From: Shinella sp. H4-D48
Lineage (GTDB): Bacteria; Pseudomonadota; Alphaproteobacteria; Rhizobiales; Rhizobiaceae
Assembly: GCF_022637395.1 (NCBI RefSeq)
Contig: NZ_CP093338.1
Span: 310,001 to 374,000 of the forward strand
Direction of reading: 5' to 3'
Length of the DNA stretch: 64,000 nt
The notes beneath the pieces are model-generated. The model was given only the letters and a program-made list of their open reading frames with translations, did no database searches and was not told the origin of the DNA. This document shows, piece by piece, positions 25,901 through 34,121 of the stretch (the stretch's first letter is position 1; each line of letters starts with the position of its first letter). Position numbers and translations under genes: made by a program.

Positions 25901-26931
25901 GCCAGCAAATCCGCAATCACGATGGTCTCGCCGCGTTCGGCGCTGAGATAGGCGGCCTCGACGAGGGCGAAAGTCTTCAGATTGTCGCGCCCAGACGTAT
26001 CCGGCTCGCGGCCTTCCGCCAGCCGTTCGGCCCAATGCTTCTGGATGAGCGCAACACTTTCCTGAATGTTGTGCCAGGGCCGCGACGCCCAGGGCAGCAG
26101 GTTCGGCGCGACCACGCTTTGTACCGTGCCGTCAGGGCCATGGACCGTCAGCTTGTAGTCCTTGCCAAGACGCAGCGTGCCCCTGGTTCCATCGATCTCT
26201 ACGAAGGTTTCAGGAAAGGGTTCTTCCGGTAGCTTCGTCGCATAGCTGACATCAACAATGGAGGTCACTCCGCTATCATGGTCGAGCAGCATGGTGGCCA
26301 CATCCTCACCGGCAATCTCAGGATTGACGCGCCGAGTGCGGGCGGTCATGCGGCTTGCGTCCCCGAAGAGGAAGCGCGCAATGTCGAGCGAATGGATGGC
26401 GAGGTCTTCGATGATGAAGCGCTTGCCCTTGGCGAGATAGGGCTGGCCGGAAAAGACGTCGAAGCCTGAGCGGAAGGAGACCCGGCCCCAGAAGGGCTCA
26501 CCGATCGCGCCGCTATCCAGCACCGCCTTGACCGCGAGGATCGGCGTCTGCCAGCGGAAGTTCTCATGGACCATCAGCGGAATGCCGGCGGCATCCGCGG
26601 CAGCGACCATGGCTTTGGCATCGGCCAGCGTCGGCGCAAAAGGCTTCTGGCAGATCGCTGGAACCTTGTAGCCGGCGGCAAGCTCGACGAGCGCGCGGTG
26701 ACTGCCGACGGTCGTCGCGATATCGACGAAATCGAAGCCGCCATCGGCGAACATTTTCTCTGCCGACTGGTAGCGCCGTTCTACGCCGAACTGGTCGCCG
26801 ACAATTCTCAGCCGCTCCGGATCCCGGTCGCAGATCGCCACGATCTCCACGTTGGAAAGGTCCCACCAGCCATGCATCTGGTTGACGGCGAAGAAGCCGC
26901 AGCCGATCAATGCACCCCTATATGCCGCCAT
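25897..26931 (-). CDS. apsD: Gfo/Idh/MocA oxidoreductase, probable D-apiose dehydrogenase
   Basis: A 344-residue NAD(P)-dependent dehydrogenase. The N-terminal Rossmann domain starts GALIGCGFFAVNQMHGW. The active-site Lys is in ICQKPFAP near residue 95, and the catalytic His/Asp region is EDLAIHSLDIARFLFG. The GCGFFAVNQMH start is characteristic of the D-apiose dehydrogenase group as I recall it. Reaction: D-apiose to D-apionolactone. The start is supported by a GGAGGAG box. It is coupled to apnL by a 4-bp overlap and follows the TRAP permease gene in the operon apnO-dctPQM-apsD-apnL. Confidence 0.82.
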   Translation of the reverse strand: MAAYRGALIGCGFFAVNQMHGWWDLSNVEIVAICDRDPERLRIVGDQFGVERRYQSAEKMFADGGFDFVDIATTVGSHRALVELAAGYKVPAICQKPFAPTLADAKAMVAAADAAGIPLMVHENFRWQTPILAVKAVLDSGAIGEPFWGRVSFRSGFDVFSGQPYLAKGKRFIIEDLAIHSLDIARFLFGDASRMTARTRRVNPEIAGEDVATMLLDHDSGVTSIVDVSYATKLPEEPFPETFVEIDGTRGTLRLGKDYKLTVHGPDGTVQSVVAPNLLPWASRPWHNIQESVALIQKHWAERLAEGREPDTSGRDNLKTFALVEAAYLSAERGETIVIADLLA

Positions 26932-26958
26932 GCAGCCGCTCCTCCTCGATACGTGGGC

Positions 26959-26982
26959 CCTGCCCCGCCGAGGCGGAGCAGG
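26959..26982 (-). other. intercistronic hairpin between TRAP permease and apsD
   Basis: An 11-bp stem with one mismatch (CCTGCCCCGCC, loop GA, GGCGGAGCAGG) lies in the 103-bp gap between the TRAP large permease gene and apsD. No U-run; a processing or stability element is likely. Confidence 0.45.
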
Positions 26983-27034
26983 CATTTCGGACTTTCGCTT
27001 CATCCTGCTGATCGCGCAAGCAGGAGGGCGCGCC

Positions 27035-28303
27035 TTATCCCTTGCCCGGAAGCCAGGTGGCGATCGCCGGGAAGAAGATGATCGCCAGCACGACCGCCAT
27101 GATCGACGCGAGATAGGGCACGCAGGCAAGCGCCACGCGCATCACTGGCTGTTTGGCAATGGAAGCAGAGACGAACAGGCAGATCCCCACCGGGGGCGTC
27201 ACGAGCCCGATGGCAAGGCCGATGATCGTGACCATACCGAACTGGATGGGGTCGATCCCCAGCGCCACCGTCGCCGGGAAGAGGATCGGCACGAGGATGA
27301 TGATGTTCGCCGTCAGGTCGAGGATCGCCCCGGCGACGAGATACAGGAGCAGGATGAGCAGAAGAACCACATAGGGACTGCTCGTCAGGTGCGCGATCAT
27401 TTCCGCCACCGCCTGCGGAACCTGCGCCCGCGTCAGGATCAGACCGTAGAGCGACGCAGCCGCGATCATCAGCATGACCACGCCTGTGGTGGACGCCGCC
27501 GAAAGGAAGATGGGGCGAAGGTCGCTCAGCGACAGGCTCTTGTACCAGTAGCGGCCCACCAGGTATGCATAGACAACCGCTATTGCCGACGCCTCGGTGG
27601 GCGTCGCGACGCCGAAGCGGATGGAACCGATGATCACCACTGGCAGGGTCAGGGCGACGATGCTGCGCAGGAAGGCTTTCCCGATCTCGGGCAGCGCCAC
27701 CCGTTCGCCACGCGGCAGGTTCTGGCGGCGGGCGACGAGGCTGATCGTCAGCATCATCCCGAGCGCCATGAGCAGACCGGGAATGATGCCCGCGATGAAC
27801 ATGCGGCTGACCGAGGCGCCCGTCACCACGCAGAAGACGATCATCGGCACGGAGGGTGGCAGGACGACTGCGATGGTCGAGGAGCAGGCGGTGATGGCGG
27901 CGGAAAACTGTCCGCTGTAACCGCGCTGGACCATCGCCGGAATGATGGCGGTGCCGCTCGACGCAGTGTCGGCGACCGCAGAGCCAGTCATGCCGCCCAT
28001 CAACACGCTGGTGGCGACGTTTGCGTGGCCGAGCCCACCGCGCAGACGCCCAAGCAGCGCCTCCGCGAAGGCGATGATGTCGCGGGCGATGCCGCTCTGA
28101 GCCATCAGGTGGCCGGTCAGCAGGAAGAACGGCACGGCCAGCAGGACGAAACTGTCGATCGAGGCCACCATGCGCTGCACCACCAGCGTCAGCGGCATGC
28201 CCTCCCAGATAAGGGCCGCCATGGAGGAAAGGCCGAGCGCGAAGGCGACGGGGGAACCCAGCACGACGAGTATGACGAATGTAACGACGAGGACGGCGAT
28301 CAT
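27035..28303 (-). CDS. TRAP transporter large permease (DctM type)
   Basis: A 422-residue DctM-family protein with about twelve hydrophobic segments. Family marks: VPFFLLTGHLMAQSGIA near residue 60, GMTGSAVADTASSG near 105, FGVATPTEASAIAVVYA near 230 and the C-terminal GLVTPPVGICLFV. The ATG at 28303 overlaps the stop of the small permease gene by 4 bp (ATGA). With the small permease and periplasmic receptor it forms a sodium- or proton-driven importer. Its place inside the apiose operon suggests that the substrate is D-apiose, apionate or a related sugar acid. Confidence 0.93.
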   Translation of the reverse strand: MIAVLVVTFVILVVLGSPVAFALGLSSMAALIWEGMPLTLVVQRMVASIDSFVLLAVPFFLLTGHLMAQSGIARDIIAFAEALLGRLRGGLGHANVATSVLMGGMTGSAVADTASSGTAIIPAMVQRGYSGQFSAAITACSSTIAVVLPPSVPMIVFCVVTGASVSRMFIAGIIPGLLMALGMMLTISLVARRQNLPRGERVALPEIGKAFLRSIVALTLPVVIIGSIRFGVATPTEASAIAVVYAYLVGRYWYKSLSLSDLRPIFLSAASTTGVVMLMIAAASLYGLILTRAQVPQAVAEMIAHLTSSPYVVLLLILLLYLVAGAILDLTANIIILVPILFPATVALGIDPIQFGMVTIIGLAIGLVTPPVGICLFVSASIAKQPVMRVALACVPYLASIMAVVLAIIFFPAIATWLPGKG

Positions 28304-28788
28304 CCTTCGGTCTCCGGAACGGGGTGACGCCAGCGGCTGAACCAGTCGAGCAGAATCTCCAGCGAGACGAGGATCATCGCGACATAATAGGAGACGTAGA
28401 TCCAGGCCATCGGCACGCGCAGCACCGCGGACGGTTGGCGGATGGATACCTCGAGGATGCGCTGGCCGTAATACAAGCTGGCGATCGCGAACACCAGCAC
28501 TGTGAATTCGAGGAAAGTCATAAGCAGGCGGCGCGGCCGCGGCGGCAGCATCTGCGGCAGGACATCGATACCGAGATGCTCTCGCCTGACCCAAGCATAC
28601 CAGACGCCCAGGAACGACAGCCATATGAAGACATAGCGAGAGAGTTCTTCAGACCATGTCAGCGGCGCATTGAATACATAGCGGCTGATGACCTGCCCGA
28701 CCGCCGAGGCGACCATGATGCCGAACAGGACGATAATGGCGGCCTCACCGATCCGGCGAGCGACCATACGGGGCTTCGATACTACCAT
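28300..28788 (-). CDS. TRAP transporter small permease (DctQ type)
   Basis: A 162-residue membrane protein with four hydrophobic segments. The DctQ signature is VISRYVFNAPLTWSEELSRYVFIWLSFLG, followed by REHLGIDVL. The ATG at 28788 gives a short N-terminus (MVVSKPRM) before the first helix. The reading frame continues upstream only into the intergenic hairpin. It lies between the receptor gene and the large permease gene, the usual order P-Q-M. Confidence 0.9.
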   Translation of the reverse strand: MVVSKPRMVARRIGEAAIIVLFGIMVASAVGQVISRYVFNAPLTWSEELSRYVFIWLSFLGVWYAWVRREHLGIDVLPQMLPPRPRRLLMTFLEFTVLVFAIASLYYGQRILEVSIRQPSAVLRVPMAWIYVSYYVAMILVSLEILLDWFSRWRHPVPETEG

Positions 28789-28812
28789 GTGGCGGTTCCC
28801 GGCGTGGAAAAA

Positions 28813-28839
28813 GCGGCGCGGCCTCAAGGGCCGCACCGC
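28813..28839 (-). other. intercistronic hairpin after TRAP receptor gene
   Basis: An 11-bp GC-rich stem with one mismatch (28813-28823 with 28829-28839, loop TCAAG) lies between dctP and dctQ. As with the ABC operons here, a stem-loop follows the solute-receptor gene. Confidence 0.5.
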
Positions 28840-28845
28840 CATGCA

Positions 28846-29814
28846 TCATTCGGCTGCGACGGCGCGGATGCGCTCCAGCAGGGCCGGGTCGAAATCGAAG
28901 CTGGAATAGACAGCCTGCGCCTTTTCGCGGAACGGCGTGGTGTCGATCTTGGCGATGTTCACGCCGCGTTCGCGCAGCAGCTCGGCCTGCTCGGTCTCCA
29001 GACGAAGGCTTTCGGAGCGCTGGAAGGCTGTCGCATCCGGAAGGGCTTCGAGAACGGCGGTGCGGACCTCTTCCGGCCAGCTTTCCCAAACGGACTTGCT
29101 CGCCAGCACCATGTGCGGGCCGTAGACGTGGCCTGTCAGCGCGATATGGCTCTGCACTTCCCACAGCGAATTGGTGTAGAAGATGGTGATCGGGTTTTCC
29201 TGGCCGTCGATGACGCCTTGGCCGAGGCTGGTAAAGACCTCGCCCCATGCCATGGGAATGGGTGACGCGCCGAGCGCTTCAAAGGCACGCATGTGGACCG
29301 GGTTCTGCATGGTGCGAAGTTTCATGCCGGAAAGATCGCCTGGCTTTTCGACGGCTTTCTTGGCGGACAGGTGACGCCAGCCGTTTTCCCATATGGCAAG
29401 GCCGACCATATCGGCGCCGTCGAACTTCGCCAGAAGCTCCTTGCCGATATCGCCGTCGAAGACCTTGTAGGCGTGCGCGGAATTCTCGAACAGGAATGGC
29501 AGGTCGAGCACGCCGGCTTCAGGTACGAAATTGACGACAGGGCCGGTGGAGACGACCGTCATCTCGACCGTGCCAAGCTGAAGACCTTCAACCATCTCGC
29601 GCTCTTCGCCGAGCTGCCGGTCGGGATAGACCTGGATGACGACCTTGCCTTCGGTGCGCTCCTTGACGAGTTCGGCAAGCTTCAAGAGGCCGATATGCGT
29701 CGGATGGCCGGTCTGCACGCCGTGCCCGATATTGACGACGGTTTGCGCCAATGCCGGGGCAAAACCGGCAGCGGCAAAGATTACGGCCGTGGCCGCGAGA
29801 CGTTTCATGTTCAT
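28846..29814 (-). CDS. TRAP transporter periplasmic solute receptor (DctP type)
   Basis: A 322-residue DctP-family receptor. Signal peptide at residues 1 to about 23 (cleavage after APALAQ). The mature protein has GHGVQTGHPTHIGLLKLAELV, the conserved binding region GMKLRTMQNPVHMRAFEALGASPIPMAWGEVFTSL (its Arg normally clamps a ligand carboxylate) and GVIDGQENPITIFY. The carboxylate-binding Arg suggests an acid ligand such as apionate, but some TRAP receptors bind other solutes. The ATG at 29814 has a GGGAGGA box 4-5 nt upstream. It is the second gene of the apnO operon. Confidence 0.92.
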   Translation of the reverse strand: MNMKRLAATAVIFAAAGFAPALAQTVVNIGHGVQTGHPTHIGLLKLAELVKERTEGKVVIQVYPDRQLGEEREMVEGLQLGTVEMTVVSTGPVVNFVPEAGVLDLPFLFENSAHAYKVFDGDIGKELLAKFDGADMVGLAIWENGWRHLSAKKAVEKPGDLSGMKLRTMQNPVHMRAFEALGASPIPMAWGEVFTSLGQGVIDGQENPITIFYTNSLWEVQSHIALTGHVYGPHMVLASKSVWESWPEEVRTAVLEALPDATAFQRSESLRLETEQAELLRERGVNIAKIDTTPFREKAQAVYSSFDFDPALLERIRAVAAE

Positions 29815-29964
29815 ATAGTCCTCCCTTGGATCGTTCTGATACCGAATCCTGCGCCTGCCATAAACCGGACCGCTCAGCCAAAAGGCCGCAATCACGCGAC
29901 AACAACAGGCATTCCGCCGGCCGACGGCCCGCTTGGCCGGCCGCACTCCTCGACAGCCGGACAC

Positions 29965-29995
29965 CGGGAGGGCAACGCCACTCCCGTATTTTTTT
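29965..29995 (+). terminator. intrinsic-terminator-like hairpin with T7 tract, antisense to the operon
   Basis: Read on the plus strand: CGGGAGGGC, loop AAC, GCC, bulged A, CTCCCG, then TA and seven T (29989-29995). This is a textbook Rho-independent terminator, but it points against the apnO-dctP direction. The apnO stop codon lies in the T tract. On the sense strand the hairpin forms without a U-run. Confidence 0.55.
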
Positions 29996-30821
29996 AGGTG
30001 ATACGCTGGATGCTGGCCGCGATTTCCGCCGGCTCGAACACGCGCTTCCAGTCATCCTTCATCAGCACGGGTTTGCCGAACTCGATGGCCTTGTTGCAGG
30101 CGTCCGAGAACACGCCGGGCGTCTCTTCGAAGATGACGGCGCCAAGCACGTTCATGTGGCCGAGCAGGAAGTCGCGCGCGGCCTCCTTGGGCACACCACG
30201 GCGCACGCATTCATCCATTGCTTCTCGCATGACGTCGAGCAGCGAAGCACAGACCGTTTCCGAAAGGCCAGGCTCCAGAAGCGCCATCTGCTCCACGGTG
30301 ACACGATGCGAACGCATGACGGGTGCCCAGATGACCTTGGCGATCTCCTCTCCGAGCGCATAGGCCTCTTCGGGACCCTGCATCAGCGCGGAAACGATGT
30401 GCTGCTTGGCGGCGACGCCTCCGAAAAAGTCCCGCTTCGCCGCAGGATCCGTTTCGTCGTTGAAGATGGGCGGATGGCAAGGATGCGTAACGAAGTAAGT
30501 AAGATCCGCACGCTCGGGCAGATGGCCCGCAAAGGGTGCGGCCGCATCGAGGGCTACGACCATTGTGCCCGGTTTCAGCTTGTCGACGATACCGGCAGCC
30601 ACCTTTCCGATCGCCGTATCGGGAACGGCGAGAATGACGACATCAGCACCTTCGAGGCCCTGATCGGCGGATACACACGCGAGGCCGAGATCGTCGGACA
30701 GTCGCTTTTGGCCCGCCTCGCTCACCTCGATATGACGCACATCGAACCGCGAACCCTTGAGGTTCTTGGCGAGCCGATAGCCCATTTTGCCGCCGGCGCC
30801 GAACAACGCGATTGATGTCAT
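29994..30821 (-). CDS. apnO: probable D-apionate oxidoisomerase
   Basis: A 275-residue NAD(P)-binding protein related to 6-phosphogluconate/ketol-acid-reductoisomerase-like enzymes. It begins SIALFGAGGKMGYRLAKNL (dinucleotide loop), has VILAVPDTAIGKVA, YFVTHPCHPPIFNDE near residue 110, and a helical C-terminal part (VTVEQMALLEPGLSETVCASLLDVMREAMDE). In characterised apiose pathways, ApnO oxidises D-apionate with migration of a hydroxymethyl group to give 3-oxo-isoapionate. It heads the operon apnO-dctP-dctQ-dctM-apsD-apnL, and a palindromic GntR-type site lies 92-106 bp upstream of its ATG. Function is from family recall plus context. Confidence 0.8.
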   Translation of the reverse strand: MTSIALFGAGGKMGYRLAKNLKGSRFDVRHIEVSEAGQKRLSDDLGLACVSADQGLEGADVVILAVPDTAIGKVAAGIVDKLKPGTMVVALDAAAPFAGHLPERADLTYFVTHPCHPPIFNDETDPAAKRDFFGGVAAKQHIVSALMQGPEEAYALGEEIAKVIWAPVMRSHRVTVEQMALLEPGLSETVCASLLDVMREAMDECVRRGVPKEAARDFLLGHMNVLGAVIFEETPGVFSDACNKAIEFGKPVLMKDDWKRVFEPAEIAASIQRIT

Positions 30822-31339
30822 TGAAATCTCCAAAATGCGAACGGTCGGGACGCATAGACCGACCCAACCGGATGTCCTCAACCGGCAACCCGCCGTGCGC
30901 CTATATTTCCCAACTGGTATAACAAGTCAATAACTATCTCATAGAATATGCCATGGGATATCGATCCCCGGCAAGAAGCCGTGACCAGCGACCGACGGAC
31001 CTCCGGCGCAATTATTTGAGAAAAAACTATTATTTGTCTGAAGACTGAATGCAGTCACCGGATGCGGCAAACGCTCGACGCTGCCATCTACCTCCCCGGC
31101 GCCTTGCGTCGCAGGATCGAACAGCTTGCGCGTCCTGTGGTTCTCGGTGTTAGGAAACGTCTCGGGCGAGCCGATCATACCGCGCGGCAATGCGCGCGCG
31201 AACCGCTCATTGCGGTCAAGGCCGGCGGGCCGGCCGCTAGTTCGTTTTTGAAAGCCGAGAATTCCGGCCTCCGGTGGCCCAGCAACCTTGTGCGGTTCAC
31301 TGGACCACGCATGGGGGAAATGCTGCCTTTGCGGCTTCC
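30822..31339. other. 518-bp non-coding region upstream of the apnO operon
   Basis: The part next to apnO is AT-rich and carries the operator at 30913-30927, so it holds the apnO promoter. Around 31011-31036 is an AT-rich island with ATTATTTG repeated 18 bp apart. The rest (about 31060-31340) is GC-rich, but the open frames on both strands show no recognisable domain; it may be decayed coding sequence. Confidence 0.5.
30913..30927. promoter_or_regulatory. palindromic GntR/FadR-type operator upstream of apnO
   Basis: ACTGGTATAACAAGT has exact two-fold symmetry in its outer bases (ACTnGTnnnACnAGT) and matches the FadR-subfamily consensus TnGTnnnACnA. Near-copies lie at 23216-23230 and 35015-35029 in front of two other sugar-catabolism operons. 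The regulator at 23319 is the obvious candidate. Confidence 0.65.
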
Positions 31340-31765
31340 TTATCCTCTCGTTGCCAAAAAATGATCGATACCAGCCTGGGCGCACTGCGTATCCTGCGAC
31401 GGCGTACCGGAGCTGAGGCCGATGGCGCCCACGACGTCACCATCGATTATAACCGGCAGTCCGCCAGCAACCACCATCAGACGACCACCGATTGCGGAAT
31501 TGATGCCGTAGGCAGGGTTGCCCGGCTGGCTTGCCGATCCATAGCTCTCGGTCGTCCGCTTCGCGCCCGCGGCTGTGTAGGCCTTGTCCTGTGCGATGAT
31601 GGTACTCGTGATCTTTCCGCCATCCATACGCTCGAACGCAAGCAACTGGCCCGACTCATCGGTGATGGCTATGCACATCGGCACCCCGATTTCCTCTGCC
31701 TTGGCGCGGGCGCCCGCAATCAGGATGCGAGCATCTTCGATGTCCAGACGGCGGATAGTCAACAT
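31340..31765 (-). CDS. GlcG/HbpS (DUF336) family protein
   Basis: A 141-residue GlcG-like protein. Typical stretches: ITDESGQLLAFERMDG, AQDKAYTAAG, GINSAIGGRLMVVAGGLPVIIDGDVVGAIGLSSG. The family includes HbpS (haem/redox sensing) and GlcG, found beside glycolate oxidase genes; no enzymatic activity is agreed for GlcG. A GGAAGGA box precedes the ATG. It is the last gene of a minus-strand set with a mannitol-dehydrogenase-like enzyme, a Gfo/Idh dehydrogenase and an epimerase-like protein, 167 bp after the former. A link to glycolate, a possible apiose product, is speculative. Confidence 0.85.
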   Translation of the reverse strand: MLTIRRLDIEDARILIAGARAKAEEIGVPMCIAITDESGQLLAFERMDGGKITSTIIAQDKAYTAAGAKRTTESYGSASQPGNPAYGINSAIGGRLMVVAGGLPVIIDGDVVGAIGLSSGTPSQDTQCAQAGIDHFLATRG

Positions 31766-31932
31766 AATGAAGGTCCTTCCCTCGTAAAATCCAGGTTTCC
31801 AAAAGCCTTACTATCTGGATGTCAGGTGATTTCAACGATGTAATCGGCTGGATTGCGATCGGAGTAGGCGAACAGGTTCGAAAATCTGGCCGTTGCTACG
31901 CCATGGCGCGGGTTTGACGAGGTTTGCTGTCG

Positions 31933-33069
31933 TCACCCATGCGCGGCCTCCAGAGCGGCTGCAAGAAGGGGTTGGGCTATCGGCGGCTTCGCAGCCTGCC
32001 CCCTGTCAAACATAGGCTTGATGCGTCGCAATTTCTTTTCGGTATGATTGCCTGCGATATCAGAAAGGCGATGATCGAGATAAGGATTGAGGAACCGCTC
32101 GCGCACCTCGTCGATGTAGCTCAAGGCTTCGGCCTGCATTCCGTCCAAAGCGAAAACCGGCACGACCTCTTCACGCCAGACGGTTTCCAGGTCGCGACGG
32201 ACGGCGGTGTCCGCCATGATTTCGCGCACCGTCTCGTCTCGGGGACGATTGCCCGCAAGCCAACGTTCTGCAAGATAGCTGTGGCCGAGGTTGAGAATAT
32301 GCAGCTTCAGATGTTCGTAACGATCAAGATCGTCGGTCACGACTACGGAAAGGTGCCGACAGGGAAGAACAAGACCTTCCTGCGCCTCGATAGCCCATAG
32401 CGCATAGGGCTCGGCAACCGCTCCAACCGGTTCCAACGGCTCAGACACGATCCGATCGACCAGACTGTTGGCAAAGTGACATTGCCGCCCGATGTAGCCG
32501 AGAAAGTCGGGTGACAGGTTCCAATCCTTGGCGATCGTCAGGATGATCGCCTTCAGTTTGTCGCCGTTACGCTGTACGAGCTCGCAGGGAAAAATTGACA
32601 AGGGCTGTTCCGGCCGCACGCGCCAGCGTACATGAAGCAGCGTCAGCAGCTTTACGGGAAAGCTTGCCGGAACCCTGTCCGGCTCGGAAAGGAGCGAGAC
32701 ATCATCGCCGTCGTCCAGATCATAGCCCCTGTCCCCGGTATTGCTGAGGATGACGTCCGCGGCGATCCCGGCGCTAACGATGGCAGGCCAGTCCGTTCCG
32801 GTGAACAGCGCCCGTGATATGGCCCTGCCCTGCCGCACTTCGTCGATCGTCTTCCCATCTTTGAGGCCGCGGATTCGCACCGGATAGGTTTGCCCGTCGG
32901 CAAGAGCCTCGATCCGGCGGGCGCTGACCGGGTTGCCCGTCGTCTGCACGACGGTGATGGACCCAAGCGCTTCATCCTGTTCCATAGCCTCGGATATGAA
33001 CAGATCGGCATGGGCGAGAAGGAAACGGCTCGTTCCGAACTGGAGTATCGGGGTCAGGGCAACAGCCAT
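31933..33069 (-). CDS. mannitol dehydrogenase-family oxidoreductase (tagaturonate/fructuronate reductase-like)
   Basis: A 378-residue polyol-specific long-chain dehydrogenase. The N-terminal Rossmann region has ILQFGTSRFLLAHADLF and SITVVQTTG. The catalytic domain has FPCELVQRNGDKLKAII, GRQCHFANSLVDRIV and LKLHILNLGHSYLAERW, corresponding to the K-x-x-x-x-N-x-x-H catalytic region of the family. It is shorter than mannitol dehydrogenase (about 490) and nearer to UxaB-type enzymes. Expected reaction: NAD(H)-dependent interconversion of a ketose or keto-acid and a polyol or aldonate. The ATG at 33069 has a GAGGAAC box. Confidence 0.82.
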   Translation of the reverse strand: MAVALTPILQFGTSRFLLAHADLFISEAMEQDEALGSITVVQTTGNPVSARRIEALADGQTYPVRIRGLKDGKTIDEVRQGRAISRALFTGTDWPAIVSAGIAADVILSNTGDRGYDLDDGDDVSLLSEPDRVPASFPVKLLTLLHVRWRVRPEQPLSIFPCELVQRNGDKLKAIILTIAKDWNLSPDFLGYIGRQCHFANSLVDRIVSEPLEPVGAVAEPYALWAIEAQEGLVLPCRHLSVVVTDDLDRYEHLKLHILNLGHSYLAERWLAGNRPRDETVREIMADTAVRRDLETVWREEVVPVFALDGMQAEALSYIDEVRERFLNPYLDHRLSDIAGNHTEKKLRRIKPMFDRGQAAKPPIAQPLLAAALEAAHG

Positions 33070-33091
33070 CGTTTTGTTCCTCGTGAAGAGC

Positions 33092-33114
33092 CGGCCCCGG
33101 ACGTTCCGGGGCCG
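33092..33114 (-). other. intercistronic hairpin
   Basis: A perfect 10-bp inverted repeat (CGGCCCCGGA, loop CGT, TCCGGGGCCG) fills most of the 56-bp gap between the Gfo/Idh gene and the mannitol-dehydrogenase-like gene. No U-run. Confidence 0.55.
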
Positions 33115-33125
33115 CAGTTCGATAC

Positions 33126-34121
33126 CTAAAGATCCAGTTCGCGGCGCAGGGTTTCCAAACGCTCCATGGCGATCACCCCATCTGCGATGGTCGGCGCCGG
33201 CGTCGAGGCGCCACCAAGCGCCGGGACGACATCGGCCAACAGGGAATGGTAACCCTTCGGATCCTCGTTGGCAGCCGCCGTGAAATTCGGCTTCCAAGTC
33301 AGCGTGTCGCAGTCCTCCGAGAGGGTCGCACCGAGATCGTCGATCTTGAAGGGTGGATTGCGATGCCACTTGATCTCGATAACGTCATCGACCTCGATGC
33401 GCTGGTGGTCGCCCATGAGTTCGATGCGTTCGACCGGCGTGCCGCGAGACTGGATCGTGCCCATGGCAATGTTCCCGATCGCGCCGCATTCGAATTCGAA
33501 GCCGACATGGAAGAGCACCCGGCCCGGCGTCTTCTCCACCTTACGGGCAGAGATCGAACGGACTGGCGAAACAAGGAAGGACACCAGATCCATGTAATGC
33601 ACGCAGTGGTGCAGGAAAAACCCGGTGTAGTCGACATTGCCGGCGAAGTAGCCCGGCGCCGTCATGTAATAGCCCGTCACGCCGAGCACGTCGCCGAACC
33701 GGCCGGATTTGACGATGTTTGCCGCCATCCGGTTGCCGATCGAATAGCGCTTCATGAAGCCGAGTAACAGTGGCTTCTTCGCCTTTTCAGAGGCTGCAAG
33801 AAGTTCGCGCGCGCCGGCCGCCGACCCCGACGGCGGTTTCTCCATAAAGACCGGCAGACCGCGCTCCAGTGCAGCCTTACCGAAGGCAAGGTGCTGGTCC
33901 GGCCCGACCGCCATGCCGACCGCATCGATACCCGGCGTCTTCAGCAGGTCCTCGACATTGGTTACGAGGTTCCTGACGCCAAACTGGCGACCGGCACTCC
34001 TGAGGCGTTCGGCATCAATGTCGCAGAGCGCGACGAGCTCGACATCGTGGCGTACAAGCTGCGGAAGCAGCATCTGGGTGGCGTGGATGCCGCAACCGAT
34101 CCAACCGATTTTCATAGTCAT
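33126..34121 (-). CDS. Gfo/Idh/MocA-family oxidoreductase
   Basis: A 331-residue dehydrogenase. Dinucleotide loop KIGWIGCGIHATQML, active-site Lys in FMEKPPSG near residue 95, and the substrate region FFLHHCVHYMDLVSFL with His/Asp. The ATG at 34121 overlaps the stop of the upstream epimerase-like gene (ATGA), which decides the start. Expected role: NAD(P)-dependent oxidation of a sugar or sugar acid, working on the product of the coupled isomerase. The substrate is unknown. It is clearly different from the apiose-dehydrogenase-type paralogue at 25897. Confidence 0.88.
   Translation of the reverse strand: MTMKIGWIGCGIHATQMLLPQLVRHDVELVALCDIDAERLRSAGRQFGVRNLVTNVEDLLKTPGIDAVGMAVGPDQHLAFGKAALERGLPVFMEKPPSGSAAGARELLAASEKAKKPLLLGFMKRYSIGNRMAANIVKSGRFGDVLGVTGYYMTAPGYFAGNVDYTGFFLHHCVHYMDLVSFLVSPVRSISARKVEKTPGRVLFHVGFEFECGAIGNIAMGTIQSRGTPVERIELMGDHQRIEVDDVIEIKWHRNPPFKIDDLGATLSEDCDTLTWKPNFTAAANEDPKGYHSLLADVVPALGGASTPAPTIADGVIAMERLETLRRELDL

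Noticed and set aside
29965-29995. Terminator at the end of apnO transcription
   Set aside because: The T tract is on the wrong strand for the minus-strand operon; dctP continues in the same direction.
30939-31385. Open frames of about 100-150 codons on both strands between apnO and glcG
   Set aside because: No recognisable domain, no ribosome-binding site, overlaps the glcG end, composition unlike neighbouring proteins.
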